The notes under the pieces: model-generated
Databases searched by the model: none
Told to the model about the DNA's origin: nothing
Seen by the model: the letters and a program-made list of their open reading frames with translations, nothing else
Shown: positions 45,518 through 57,394 of the stretch, one piece after another
How the letters are laid out: the number at the start of each line of letters is the position of its first letter
How positions within the stretch are numbered: position 1 is the stretch's first letter
Made by a program: the position numbers and the translations under genes
Source of the DNA: Dysidea avara
Taxonomy: Eukaryota; Porifera; Demospongiae; Dictyoceratida; Dysideidae
Direction of reading: 5' to 3'
Assembly (NCBI RefSeq): GCF_963678975.1
Contig: NC_089280.1
Location: 19,769,863 to 19,833,862 of the forward strand
DNA: 64,000 bases

Positions 45518-46390
45518 TTTTAATTCAATGGAATTTTCTACTGACTGACTGACTAACTGACTGACTGATGCCTTCAGACAAGCGTAACTCGATAACGGCT
45601 AAGGCTACGAGCTTGATTTTTTCACTGTTCGATGTCACAGGTACCTTTTGGCATACCGCTGTACGTACAATGCATTCTTCATGAACTTACCAGTGTCCTC
45701 TTTTGTGTCCCATTCATCTTTGCTGACAGCGAAAAGTGTCAATTTGGCGATAGCACATGACGGCTTCCCTTCGTAACGGAAATCGTCCGTATTTTTCATA
45801 GTGGCTATTTTGAAAGCAGAGGTACTTTCAAACAGTTCTTGATTCATACTGCTGTGTAACGGGTTGAACATAGCCAACAGCGAAGTGTAATGCACCTATC
45901 AATGTTAAGCCCCACTACCCCCCTCCCAGGCTTACTAGGGGATTAGTGGGGGATTTTGATTTGATCTGAAACTCTGCCCCACTAGTGGGGCATTTGATCG
46001 CTCAAAATTTTAGGCGTTTGTTTTAACTTGCAAGATAAAGGAATTTTTTTGACCTGTTTCCTAAAGTACCTAACAGCCATACTACATAGAGATTTGACCA
46101 CTAGTCGTTCCCCCATGGGTGGAGAATTTGATTTTTCAAAAAGTCAAATCCCCACCATTTCCCCCACTACGCCCAGGAGGAGGTAGGTGGGGGATAACAT
46201 TGATAGGTGTATAATAGATACTTCACTTTTCAGACGATAATTAATATAATAGGAGCGCGCGGCACAATCTCTTTCTTTTGGTATGTGTGGAATGCAAAGG
46301 TGCTTTACGAACAGTTTTTGATTCGAAATGCTGTGCAATGGGTCAGGGCCGGAACCCATGGTCCGACCAATCACTATTCAGCTACTTGAT
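45518..46390 (-). repeat. Coding-like repeat family, copy 1 (split by MITE)
   Basis: On the minus strand a frame at 45635-45895 encodes VSKDEWDTKEDTGKFMKNAL and YVQRYAKRYL. A diverged copy at 60190-60396 keeps VSKDEWNTKEDAG and YVLQYAKRHL, so similarity extends over coding sequence. Plus-strand landmarks ACTGATGCCTTCAGACAA and CCATTCATCTTTGCTGACAG are shared. The copy is interrupted by the MITE at 45891-46211 and resumes with CTTCACTTTTCAGACGATAA. The protein is not recognised. Confidence 0.6.
45891..46211. mobile_element. PIF/Harbinger-like MITE, TGCACCTATC family copy 3
   Basis: The ends are TGCACCTATCAATGTTAAG and ATAACATTGATAGGTGTA, with TAA on both sides (45888-45890 and 46212-46214). 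It is inserted in a dispersed repeat whose two halves match uninterrupted sequence elsewhere. Confidence 0.9.
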
Positions 46391-46959
46391 TTTAGTGAAA
46401 AGATCGAGATACTCTAATAGAGCAGTCATCAAAATATACTCTAATAGAACAGTCATCATGACACTCTAATAAAGCATTCAGTACTTATAGTCTAAGCCAT
46501 TACATCTGTGTTAACGGTCTTAAAATTACCCAGTGAGTCATCTGCATGGCACACTGCATTGAGCTAATTGATCATGCATGTCATGCATTAGCATGCAGTT
46601 ACAATCTAAAACTAATCTTTCACATTGAGAAATTTTTGTATACATCATGAAAATAAAATTAGCTACTAGCTATAATAGTCAGATATGAAACTCATTTAAT
46701 TGGTAATGTAGCACAAAATTACCATTGATGTTAACAAAAAGAAGTGACTTTGCATAGCCTCCAGATGCCATTTCAGAGTATCTATTTTCAAATGTTTCCC
46801 TGGAGGATCGTGCCCCCTGACCCCTCTAGTTTAGCATGCTATGTGTACTTATAGCACATGCAGTTAAGTAACACACCAAAGCAGATAATCTCTGATTTAC
46901 ATATCATATTAGATCAATGAAAACTGAGTAGTGTACATGACTATGACCTTCACTGCAGT

Positions 46960-47130
46960 CCATGGATGGCCGGACCACTCAAAATCTCTAGGCTCCAGCC
47001 CTGCAATGGATTGAACATAGCTGACAATGAAGCACAATGGATACTTCACTTTTCAGATGATAATTGATAGCCAGAGTGCACAGTGCCATGTCTTTATTTT
47101 AATGTGGTATGGGTGGGTTCACCAATCATA
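46960..47130. repeat. Partial copy of the coding-like repeat family
   Basis: GGATTGAACATAGCTGACAA, GATACTTCACTTTTCAGATG and GGTGGGTTCACCAATCATA match the flanks of the copy at 45840-46390 and the tail at 60740-60870. This copy has no MITE between the two parts, which confirms the MITE boundaries at 45891-46211. Confidence 0.6.
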
Positions 47131-47161
47131 ATAATTTTATTTTACAAAAAAAGTTAACAAG

Positions 47162-47411
47162 TATACAAAAAATTGGAATTTTCAACTAGAGTAGGGAGCA
47201 TAACACATCAATAAAAAGCACCCAAACAAGCTGGAGTAGTGCACAATACTAAATCACAGTAAAACAATAAAAAGTGTTATGTCCCTACTGTGCATTAAGT
47301 ACAGTAGGGATATAACACTTTTTATTCTTTTACTGTGATTTAATATCGTGCACTACTCTAGCTTGTTTCGGTACCTTTTTATCGGTGAAAATTCCAAAAT
47401 CTTTTGTGTAC
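47162..47411. repeat. Foldback element, 250 bp
   Basis: Arms of about 115 bases pair closely: TACAAAAAATTGGAATTTTC with GAAAATTCCAAAATCTTTTG, and AAAAAGTGTTATGTCCCTAC with GTAGGGATATAACACTTTTT. The loop is short. No coding region. 47412-48420 after it shows a long C run at 47753-47770 and no gene. Confidence 0.9.
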
Positions 47412-48421
47412 TAGTTTAAGGTACAATTTGAAAAATTTTAACATTTTAGTCAAAAGTACTTAAAACAGTTAAGTGGCAAAGCTTTTAGCTGTTGACTACA
47501 GGGTTAATAAATATACAGCATTTATAAGCAGTACAAACAGCCTGTAGACAACTGGAAACACTTGGAACAGTGGTAAGATATCAACTCTCAAAGTAAGAGG
47601 TCATTTCCATTCCCAAATTCTTTTTTGTTTTAGCTGACTATTGAAGTGCTTTGACTGTTCTATTAAGGTATTTGAGCATTCTATAGAGTATATCAATCTT
47701 TTCCATGGTTTTCGGCAAGATATCAATTTGAGAGTAGGCTTCAGCTCCCTAGACCCCCCCCCCCCCCCCTCCTCTATTCCGCTGCCTATACAGGATAGGT
47801 TATAATAGTCATAACTGTAGCACACCCTCAAAACAAAACAATGGTTCTAGATCGATTGTTAAGCAGCATTTATACTATGAAGGCCAGGCACACTCCAATC
47901 ATCAAAAAAACTTAAACCCACAGTCATAATCAAAGTAGAGATTGTGTCAGGTTAAAGTCTTAAGTGTTGATGACAACCTCTCAACTCCGTGGAGTTGATT
48001 GACTATTCACTCGCATGTGTATACCTCTGTTTTTGAGTCTTTTTGTTGTTCTTGAGGCTGTCCTTCATCGCCAAGTACTTCGCTGTTGCTTCATTTCATC
48101 ATCATGGTACCCATTTTCACTGCAGTTTTCTGTATCCTAACTTCGTTTATTATTAAAGCCAAATCAAACTGCATGGTTGCAACTGTTTACAATGGATAAG
48201 TGGAGCAAACTAGATTGAACCAGACCCTCCTCATCCCTAGCAAGTCCAATTCCGAGCAGTTCGGTTCAATACAGTACAATGTTATACTAACTTGGAAATT
48301 GCTCTGATTTGTGATGTAGTGATGCAGTTCAAACTAGATGGCTAATATAAACAGGCTGAGACTAACTCACTACTGGACTAGCTGATGCTTTTAACTCAGT
48401 ATACCTTGACATTGGGTAATA

Positions 48422-48622
48422 CAGTGGAACCTCTCTTAACAAACTCCCCGAAATAAGGACACAATAGAAAAAACCTTCATAATAAGGACAAAAATTCTGG
48501 TCCCAACGGGTCTGGTTAATACATTTTTACCTCTGAGAGGAAAACTCCCTAGACCTCTATATTACAGCAAAAAGACCAAAAATTCTGGATCCCAAAATGT
48601 CCGTAATAGAGAGGTTCCATTG
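48422..48622. mobile_element. pogo/mariner-like MITE
   Basis: The ends are CAGTGGAACCTCTCTTAAC and AATAGAGAGGTTCCATTG, with TA on both sides. The interior includes AATAAGGACA and TGGTCCCAACGGGT. Same class as 33221-33460 but a different family. A lone matching end occurs near 61853 (CAGTAGAACCTCATTTTAGC). 48625-49397 shows no gene. Confidence 0.85.
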
Positions 48623-49405
48623 TACTTGTAGCTTAGTTCACACTGAAGCGATCTCATCCAGAGTGATCTGTAGTATAAACAGGCTGTTAGTTAATCACTG
48701 GCCAGAAAATTGGATATTGGGCATGGTCAAGCACAATGGTGCTCTTGAAACTATTTAAAAGTGCTTCATACAAATTTCTACATCAGCTTTAATTTTAACA
48801 CCCAATTTGTCATGGTGAGTATTTACTTTAGTAGGAAACTGCACATCTTACAATTAATACTATACAGTGTATATTACTATAGACAAAAAATCTTTTCATG
48901 ACAACATTAACTGAGATATGAATTCAAACACAGAATGCAGATGGAATTTTTAAAAATAAACATAATTTACTAGCCTTCTGTATTGATGCTTTGTATGGTG
49001 TTGTCGCTTAGCCTTGAGACATTTCAACTGCAGTCTTTTTCTCCTAAACTTGTCAGATGGATGTTGTAGTGAACATTTTCTTGTTAACCAACGTTCAGTC
49101 GTAACTACAAAAATTACAACAATTATGAGCCATAAAGTTTTGTTACTATGAGAGTTGCATGAAAATGAAACCTATGTTTTTATAATAAATATCACAGAAA
49201 AAGCTAGTCTTGTTATATATAAAAACTATTTAGCAGGTATAAGTTTTAGTAGTCACCATCCAAAAATTTCTACAAATCACTAGCTTTTTTCCTTATTTTC
49301 AAAAGGTTATGTATCATTGTACAAAGTGGAGAGACTTGCACATTTATAAAGCAATTGCAAAATTGGTCTGACAATGTTTGTCAACCAAAAAAATCTAATT
49401 CAGTG

Positions 49406-50100
49406 TAGAGGTGTACCGATAAGGATTTTTAGTTGTACCGATATCCGATTAATCTGTACCTAAAAGAGCCGATACCGATTATACTGATCCGATTATTGTA
49501 TATTCTGTAAAATGTAAATCAAATAGAACTACAGGTGTAGCTACTGCATGATGTATATTAATCTAATGATTTTTAGAGAAAACAGAAGTGATGTAACTAT
49601 AAGGCACAGCAATACCTGGTTACCTATGGTGGTGTTGCCTCTAATACACAACCCAGACAATTAGGCACCACAAGTATTTTAATACATGCTCCCTTGTCCA
49701 GATTGCTCTGTGTTTTGATTAGTTTTCAAGATGGCTACTATACACAGATTATCAGTTCAGGTTTCCTGTGGTGCAGTTCTTTATTCTTAAAGTGTAACAG
49801 CTACCGTTTCAAAAGATACCATTTTCAAAAGATCTGGGTAAGAATATTCTAACACAAATAGCAGTACTTACACATGTAGTTGTATGGCTTCTCCTAACTT
49901 AGTGTTGTATAGAGATTTTATACTTGTTTGTAGTGAGCAAAAAGGCTTTTCATTGCTTTGCTGGTACTCATACGTATTTGCCATGCAAACTATCGGTAGC
50001 GATATCAGTTCTCAGAGCATTTGTGCCGATTACCGACATGGTAGAAATTGCTATATCGGCAGCCGATCCAATCACCAATCCGATTATCAGTACATCTCTA
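49406..50100. mobile_element. hAT-type non-autonomous element
   Basis: The 695-bp element has ends TAGAGGTGTACCGATAA and TTATCAGTACATCTCTA. The flanks ATTCAGTG and ATTCAATG give an 8-bp duplication with one change. The end regions repeat CCGATATCCGATTA-type motifs. Open frames inside (49884-50174) show no transposase motifs. 50109-50606 after it has no gene. Confidence 0.85.
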
Positions 50101-50692
50101 ATTCAATGTACGTACATGGTAGCTATAGTAACCTGTGGCAATACTTTAAGATGGCATGGCAGTTAACCATGTGATCACGATCATCTCAGTGCCATGCTTT
50201 GATACTAAATGACATACTATTATTTAGTACAAGCAGTTCAGTAACTGCTGTGTGTTGAGACTTATGCTGATAAACATTTTAGTAGTTTTACTGCACCATT
50301 AACAGTGATAATTTGTGAGGATTACACTACTCTTTGGAGGATTATACTATATCTAACAATCCTCTAGGACAAGGCATGCAGTTAGACAATGTGTTTTGAT
50401 AACTGCATTGAAAAAATAGTTTGGGAGGATATTTTCACAATAGTTGTCAATCAATGAAAGCTGTGAAAAATTTCCTCCACGGAAAAAGCTATACAGTATG
50501 GTCATTCATACACATCAATGGTTCAACAGGTATGAAGTTTTGCAGCAAACACTGTGACAAGTGTACAGATTTGAGATTTCACAGGAAACTTGAGCTATAT
50601 ACTATACTAGCTGTAGTGCCTGCCCTATCGTGCAGGGTGGTATACACATAGAAATTAAATGAAATTACAGTTGGTCATTACTATATATTTGT

Positions 50693-51320
50693 TTATATCA
50701 GCATGACTGAACCTACCCTAGATAGTGCCACATAAATCATGCTGTGTGTGAAACTTTCATCCGTCAAATCTAATCCTACAGCCTTAAAAGTTTGGCCCTG
50801 GCTTCTGTTAATGGTCATAGCAAAGCAAAGCGCAATTGGAAATTGAAGCCGTCTAAATTCAAAAGGCAAAACCGAGTTACTTGGAATGAGAGGAATGCGT
50901 GGTATTATAATATCGTGTCCTGCATATCTACCATGAGAAATCTTAGCCTCTACTGTGTTAGCCGAGAGTTTAGTAACTACACTCCTAGTGCCATTAGTAA
51001 CCTTTGGAGGATCTAGAGAGCGTAGAATAATAATAGGAGCACCTACTTTAAGTAGGAGAAGATGCTGAGGTAGTCCAGATACCTCTAAAGAGTTCAAGAA
51101 TTCCATTGGAAAGTGAACAGCCTGAGATTCATCAGGAATGGTGTCCAAGGACCTGTAGTCACAGCAGTCACCAGGTAACTGCTCCACCAGAGTCATGTTG
51201 ATGGAATGAGTGGTCTTGTTAAGAGGAGCAAGAATGCAGCGTTCAGAAAGCCAAGTTCCTAAAGTTAGTGAGCAAATCTGGATACACCCTGGAAACCAAT
51301 TCCTTCATGCTATTCACAAA
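50693..51320 (-). pseudogene. PIF1-like helicase C-terminal half (Helitron type)
   Basis: The minus-strand frame 50693-51196 and its open upstream extension (TWLSERCILAPLN) encode the last third of a PIF1/Helitron-type helicase. Visible are AVHFPMEFLNSL, SGLPQHLLLLKVGAPIIILR, NGTRSVVTKL, IPRIPLIPS, the motif FAMTINRSQGQTF and the end YVALSRV. These proteins unwind DNA; in Helitrons they act with a Rep nuclease. A frameshift near 51265 moves the upstream PDTMGTFVNSMKELVSRVYP segment to another frame. Walker A and B motifs and the Rep domain are absent, so it cannot be active. Confidence 0.85.
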
Positions 51321-51394
51321 AGTTCCCATGGTGTCAGGTAGCTGGACAACATCAGGTGGAGTGTCAATAGGGAACTTCCCATCTCTAAAGCTTG

Positions 51395-51860
51395 GGTGTG
51401 TGCTTGCACGTACCTGTTGTCTGCATGTGGTATTAGCCTGCTGCTCATGAGCTCTGTAGCATGGATCAGCCTGAGTTTGTTGATGAGCAGCTGTATTTTG
51501 TTGTTGCTCCTCCCTCCTTGTAGCTGGGTCTTCACGTGCAAGTCGATGGGCAGCTGTATTGCGTTGTTGTTCTTCTTCTCTGGTGGCTGGGTCCTCACAG
51601 GCCAGTCGACGGGCAGATGCATCGCGAATCCGTTCCTGTGATCATCTTTCTTAGTCCTGGCGGGCCACACGATGGGCTTCTGCGTCACGTTGTTGTTGTC
51701 TACATTGTGAGTCGACCCTGGCACTGGTCGAGGTGGTAGCTCGAGTGGAAGCCTCCTGGCGGCACAGTCTTTTGTCGTTCTGCTTCTTCCTGTCTCTTCA
51801 CTGGATCCAATCTTTGGTTCTGCTTGTGTCTCTTCGCTTGAGACGCACAAAAGGTAGACG
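51395..51860 (-). pseudogene. N-terminal repeat region of Helitron/PIF1 protein
   Basis: In a minus-strand frame, degenerate repeats of about 23 residues read NTAAHRLAREDPATRREEQQ and ASARRLACEDPATREEEQQR. Repeats of this RLAREDPA-R-EEQQ-NTAA kind stand at the N terminus of many Helitron-like helicase proteins in animals. Two stops occur. The region runs almost directly into the helicase C-terminal part, so the middle of the gene, with Rep and helicase motifs I-III, has been deleted. Confidence 0.65.
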
Positions 51861-52044
51861 ATCGTTTTCACTTAGGTGGCATGCTTACACAGCATATCAA
51901 ATGAAATTTGAATTTGCAATATCACGTGTGTACAGTCTCGGCAAATGTAACATGTATGATCATGTGTTTACAGTCATATACAGTACAGGATTCGAACTCA
52001 CACTACACATTGAACTTTCAACAACTTACCTAGAGAAAAAATAA

Positions 52045-52245
52045 TTAAACTGAAAAGGTACCCAGAGTGACTAAAAGGTGCACTGAAAAGGTACCTGAAC
52101 GAAAAAAAAGGTGCGCTGAAAAGGTGCCCAAATTAAAAAAAAAGGTATCACAAACCAGACTTGAACCCACAACTTCCTGCACATAAGACAGCTGTTTAAT
52201 CCATTCACCTACCTGTCCTACACCCAAGATCATACTTATATTTTT
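52045..52245 (-). repeat. tRNA-like SINE candidate
   Basis: On the minus strand, 52235-52150 reads like a tRNA: GGTAGGTGAATGGATTA near the A-box position and GTGGGTTCAAGTCTGG matching the B-box/T-loop. A T-rich tail follows with short repeats of GGCACCTTTTCAGCGCACC type. Just beyond (about 51990) is a second B-box-like GAGTTCGAATCCTG on the same strand. Stem pairing is poor, so it is not a functional tRNA. The rest of 51881-53063 holds no recognised gene. Confidence 0.5.
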
Positions 52246-53063
52246 GTCTTATAAAGACCTGTACAAATGGACTGAGATAGGTGTTTACTTGCGGTTTATA
52301 GAAAGAATTTAAGCCATTTTTCTTCTACACCTTCGCGTTTAAAGAGCGGTAACGGACAAACGATAGCTTGCACGAACTTTTCGAAACCGTCATTGTAGAG
52401 CTGGATAATGAGCGCTTATTTAGACACAAAGACGCTTCGAAACGTGCAGTGGTTCAAGAGTACATGCCTGACATCAAATGGAATGCGGACGGACGGACGG
52501 CTTTTCAGTCTTATAATATAGAAATATAGATCATGTAAGACTACACAATTTGACCATGAATATCTAGAAAGGGTATGACTAATCAAAAATCCTATAATGC
52601 TTTTGCATGTTCATCATCAAAATTAATATAGGTCAGCCAGTGTGTGTATCTGTAATCTTACAATGGCTATGTAATTACCATTATCGTAGGCAGACCTGGG
52701 GGAGGGGGAGGGGGCAAGGGAGGCTTCCCTTGGTCCTTCCCCTGCCCTCCTTGGACTTACAGGAGCATATTGGCACCAGAAACAGGAATCATGCATTCAC
52801 ACTGTGTTCAGAAGAACAGAAAGCCAACAGGCAAATAGGAGACAACAGTTATAAATGCACTTTACAGTTATAAACTGCATGTACACTGTGAGAAAGTGAG
52901 AGACAAAATAAGTTTGAATTCTGCATGCAGTCTTAAAATGGTGGAATACTATAAAGGTGGCAGAAGATCTTAATGCTTTACTTTTTGTATCAATGACACA
53001 GCAGAACGTACTGTATATACAACATGTGACATTAACTTGATATTTTACTCAAAATATTATTAC

Positions 53064-53522
53064 CTGATGTTGTACAAGTGGTTGTGTCCATAGCTTCCTC
53101 AATTTCGGTTTCATGTAAGGAATGAGACTTCAGGACTGCTTCTTCATTAACTACAGGTAACGGGCAAGATTCTGAGCAACTTTTTTCCCTTTCAATAGCA
53201 TTTTGTATGAACTTGATTGCCCTTTTCACAGCAAAATCACCCTCTTCATTAGCATACTCTTCCATAGTCGCCAATAAGATATCAAAGGTTTTGGTTACAC
53301 CAATCTCAACACCACCCCTCATACTATCAAGTAGACACAACACTTTTTTATAGTTGGTGTTACAGGCTTTTATGTCAGAACATAAGAAGTAATCACGTAA
53401 TATTTGCTTGGAGACTAATTTAGGGTACATTTTATCAATTGGTAGGGATTTTACAAGAATTTCATAACTCTTATAAAATACCTTCTTACGAGCCTCTACT
53501 TCCAAGTCAGAAAACCTTAAAA
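53064..53522 (-). CDS. Possible exon with CARD-like helical domain
   Basis: The minus-strand open stretch is bordered by an acceptor-like TTCTGTTCTGCAG (before 53522) and a donor-like TCAG|GTAATA (after 53064). It encodes about 150 residues starting RFSDLEVEARKKVFYKSYEI. The pattern LVKSLPIDKMYPKLVSKQIL, CNTNYKKVLCLLDSMRGGVE, FDILLATMEEY fits the helix spacing of caspase-recruitment or other death-fold domains, which mediate adaptor binding in the cytoplasm. The rest is acidic and Ser/Thr-rich. Neighbouring exons were not found; another small donor-flanked stretch may lie near 53590-53605. Confidence 0.4.
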
Positions 53523-56500
53523 CTGCAGAACAGAACATCAAACAACACTGTAAATACATGTAGCAATTGTAAATAAATTAATTACTTACGTAGCTATCTA
53601 AAACTTCTATAAACAAAACAAGTAGTGCATGAGTATAAACATTAGAGTTATAGCTCACAGCACAATTTAATAGTGTTTTACTATTTGGGCAAAAGTTGTT
53701 CTCAATTTGCACTACCAAGTCTGTTATGAACCTTAAAATTTACCAGTTTAAATTTTACCGTAAATGATATAATTATATGATTTCGGTACCATAACTACAT
53801 TCATTCAATGGTCACATGAGTTACGAAAGATGCTCACATACGTACTCTAATAAAACATACACCTACTCCTAAATGACCAATCATCTTCAAGGTTAAAGCC
53901 ATGTATAGGATTACCACTACCTAAAAAACACCATTATCATTGCCTGAGACCACTGGAGTTAGGATATGATACTGAACAGCTAAGCAATAAAATTGTTCAC
54001 TTTCACCAAACTTGGTAAAAATATTTGCTTTTTTCATACTGTTTCATTCTATATAGACTGCATGCCATTAAGATTACTACAAACAAATAAAACCATACAA
54101 AATGTACAAGAAAGCCATAATAGTGCTCAATAGTAAACATGCTGTAACTTTGCATCTTTTAAGAAAGGATAGTCAGATCCAAAATGCAATCAAGGGAGGT
54201 GTCCATCCAGGTCATTAGTCATAATCTTAAGAATTGTGAATTTATGCCATAAATGTCATTCTATTGGATTGTGCCTGTACTTTTACATTATGGTACACAA
54301 GGTAAATGAATTCACTTGTATGGCTTCATGACTAGTTAGAATGGCTTAGTCTAAAAATTTCCTAAACTGCCCTCAGGCAATGATTGTGATATGGCAACAT
54401 ATCTCAGATCATTACTCAACTTCCACAGAAAATTATATCACAAAGTGAGCAATTCTTGTCAGTTAGCCACTCTATTACACTATTCACTGGACTGGGATTT
54501 TTTGCCTTTTATACATACTAAACAGCAGAATATGAACAGCAGAATAAGCAAAAACTATCTTATAAAGAATTTTCACTACTGTTTATTATTATCACTTCTG
54601 TACTCTTTACCGATGTAATAGTAATGCTTCAGGGAACTATTTCCTGCTGCATAACTACATGTGCAGGTAAGGAGTGTATATAAGTGCTGTCAGGAGTGCA
54701 TCAAATCCTATGGACAAGGGAGTGTGTAACTCCATACACTACCAATACAATGGGTGAAACTCAAACATGGCATCCATTGGATACATTGTCCTTATGTGAA
54801 ACAGGTATGTTCATTCACCGCGAATACAAAAGGTTACCCTGTGCTACTATTTTTCTGTCATGCTATTCCATAATGATAACGTCATAATTTGACAATTACA
54901 TGTACAAGGGGTTAGGAGTCTGGTTACCAAGTTACTACATAAAATGTAATAATAACTGGAGCCTTGACAAGATAAAAAAAAATCAAATTGTAGCTACTTA
55001 TAAAACTAAATCATCATGTCAACAGATCAACTACATATGATGATGCTGAAGCCCGTGAGCTAAATATCCTGTACAAACAGGAGACGGCAATACGAGCTAC
55101 CTGCTGAAATACACAACGTATTGTACTCTTCGGTAGATGGCATTCATACATGTACTTCGTTTCTATAGCTTCAATTCAGTGATGCCGAAATTTTATAAAG
55201 TTACTTTTTATAGCATGCGGTAGCCATGTTTGAATTTCACTGTTTACAGAGTTACATGCTCCTTTGTCCATACGATTCGATGCACTCCTGATGCTGGAGA
55301 ACATAATGAACAGTAGTGAAAATCTTTAGAAGACAGTTTTCACTCATTTCATTGCTCATATTTAGCATATAGTAATAGGTTGCAGGTTCCTTGAATGCTC
55401 TTAGCAATTGAGACAGATACAACCATAGCCATGTGTAAAATTTGTCAGTAAATTGTAATACCCAATCAAATAACCAAGGGTCTTCTCTGTGTTCAACGAT
55501 TCTCATGAATGGATCTGCAACTCCCTATATAGTAACTCTTGGAATCTTGCAGGTTGTACGTACTACATGTGACAGAAGCCCAGCCCATGAATATCAGCTA
55601 ACTATTGTATATTCAGGTTAGAGACTCTTTCGACAATTCATTGAAGGAAATATTTTGATCACACTTCGCACTTATTAAATACAGTACATCGCATTAAGTT
55701 TTCACTACATGTTATTTTTCTTATACAATTATTTATACAAAAATCCAAATACCTGTATTTATACTTGTATCATCAGAACCCTACAGAAAGAGATAATTTG
55801 AATATAAAAGTTCCGCAGGATTGACAGAAACATAATAACGAAAAAAGAAAAGAAAAAAAAGACCTACAAACTTACATGTGTTTCGTCACAACTATACATA
55901 CGGAAGGAGCCATGAGGTCGATCAGTGTACGTACCATAACTTGCATACTGTTTCATGATTTTCACATTATCATTGTACATAAAATATTATTTTTTCATGG
56001 TAGGGAGATTATCACATAAACAACAAATAACGATCTTAAACAGGTACTACTGGGTTTTTCGTCCATTAAATTTGTATGGACTGAATGTGTGCTAAATGGT
56101 GCATATAATCCCATGCACGATTTGTTAAAATTTTCATTAATGAAAAACCTAGTACATATGTAGGGATAAAACTACAAATTTTGAGGGGTTATACCAAATA
56201 TTTCTTGTAACATATCAATGTCTACCTAGCAAGCAGCTATTTAATTCATGACCTTTACCCAACAAGGCTACGCAGGGATACAAAAGAAGTGTGACTTGCA
56301 GTCCATTAATTATATTCCAATCCACTATATGCATTCAATAGCATCTAGATTTTATAAAACCGAACCAAATTTGAACCATTGGGCAAAAACCAATTAACAC
56401 CACTATTTAGTATAACTACATATATACACACTATCATATACTAACGGTTTTAAGTTTCCAGTAGTATTCTTCAAACTATACACACGAGGCTGGTTTAGAG

Positions 56501-57394
56501 ATATGCCTGTTTTGGCAATTGTGACAAACCTGAATGGATTGGTAAGGACCTGATTTGAAGGGAAGTAGTGGTACAAGGGTGGATGGTCTTGTACAGCTAG
56601 CCAGTCAATTTCTGTGTTGATTTTGCTATATTACAGCCAGTAAGGAGCCTGCACAGCTCTATAATTTCATCTCTAAACACTATTACATTCTTTACATTTG
56701 GTGAAAAAAAGGAAGCTGCTAGTTAGTAAAACTAATGTATCATACATCAAAATTTCATGCAAGTGCCCACAGTTCTTGGTGAGTTTTAACAGCTTGAAAT
56801 ATTTAAAACTTCTTACCTTGAGTGCAGTTTGGATTAGTTTTCTAAAATCCTGTCCAGTGCTAGCAGAAAACATCGTCTATTGTGAACAATTCGTAAGTTC
56901 ATTATATAAATTCCAACAACCATCATAACAAATCCTTAACTCAAAATTTACGCCCATATTATATGGCCCAATAAGTATACCATATAGGAGAATTTTATTT
57001 AAAATCTTTCACTCCTTCAGGCATTTATCAGTGCCATTTAGCCTTGAAGGAGAAAACATTTGGTGGATAGCTGGCAATCCATAAAAATCGTGAAATTTTT
57101 TGTCCTCAAAAAAAACCTACTATATAGGTATTATACCAATTAAGGCTAACTGGATCCATTGGCATTACTATTAAGCTAAACATATAAGGAGGAATTTCAA
57201 CGAAAATTATGAAATACACCTAGATCTGCCAAGCGGTGGTTGACAGTGACTGCATGGTTCTATTAGTACATGTATACAACCATTGGATGAGTATTTAAAG
57301 CCAGAAAAATTATTGACCCATATCCGCTGCAAACTAACATACTATATAATATATACACACATTGAAAGCAATACACAGAGTACTCAATAACAGT
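53523..57394. other. No confident gene; paired inverted segments
   Basis: Segments near 54690-54730 (plus) and 55255-55300 (minus) are related in opposite orientation and both can encode QECI-SYGQ followed by a stop. This is an inverted repeat or two exon relics. The minus-strand frame at 55252-55506 is hydrophobic and helix-like, with no known motif. A donor-like CAG|GTATGT follows a short open stretch ending at about 54804. Nothing else is recognised. Confidence 0.35.

Larger units (their letters stand above)
50607..51880 (-). mobile_element. Helitron remnant with internal deletion
   Basis: This region contains the two helicase-protein pieces described separately. At its 3' side on the minus strand a weak hairpin (CCACCCTGCACGATAGGGCAGG, about 50619-50640) is followed by CTAG at 50607-50610 and then T. 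That is the order expected at a Helitron 3' end, which has a hairpin near the end, CTRR and insertion before T. The 5' TC end was not located. Confidence 0.5.

Noticed and set aside
49884-50174. Transposase fragment inside the hAT-type element
   Set aside because: The peptide shows no hAT dimerisation or catalytic motif and is built from terminal-repeat motifs.
52150-52235. Functional tRNA gene on the minus strand
   Set aside because: The A- and B-box are recognisable, but anticodon and acceptor stems do not pair well.
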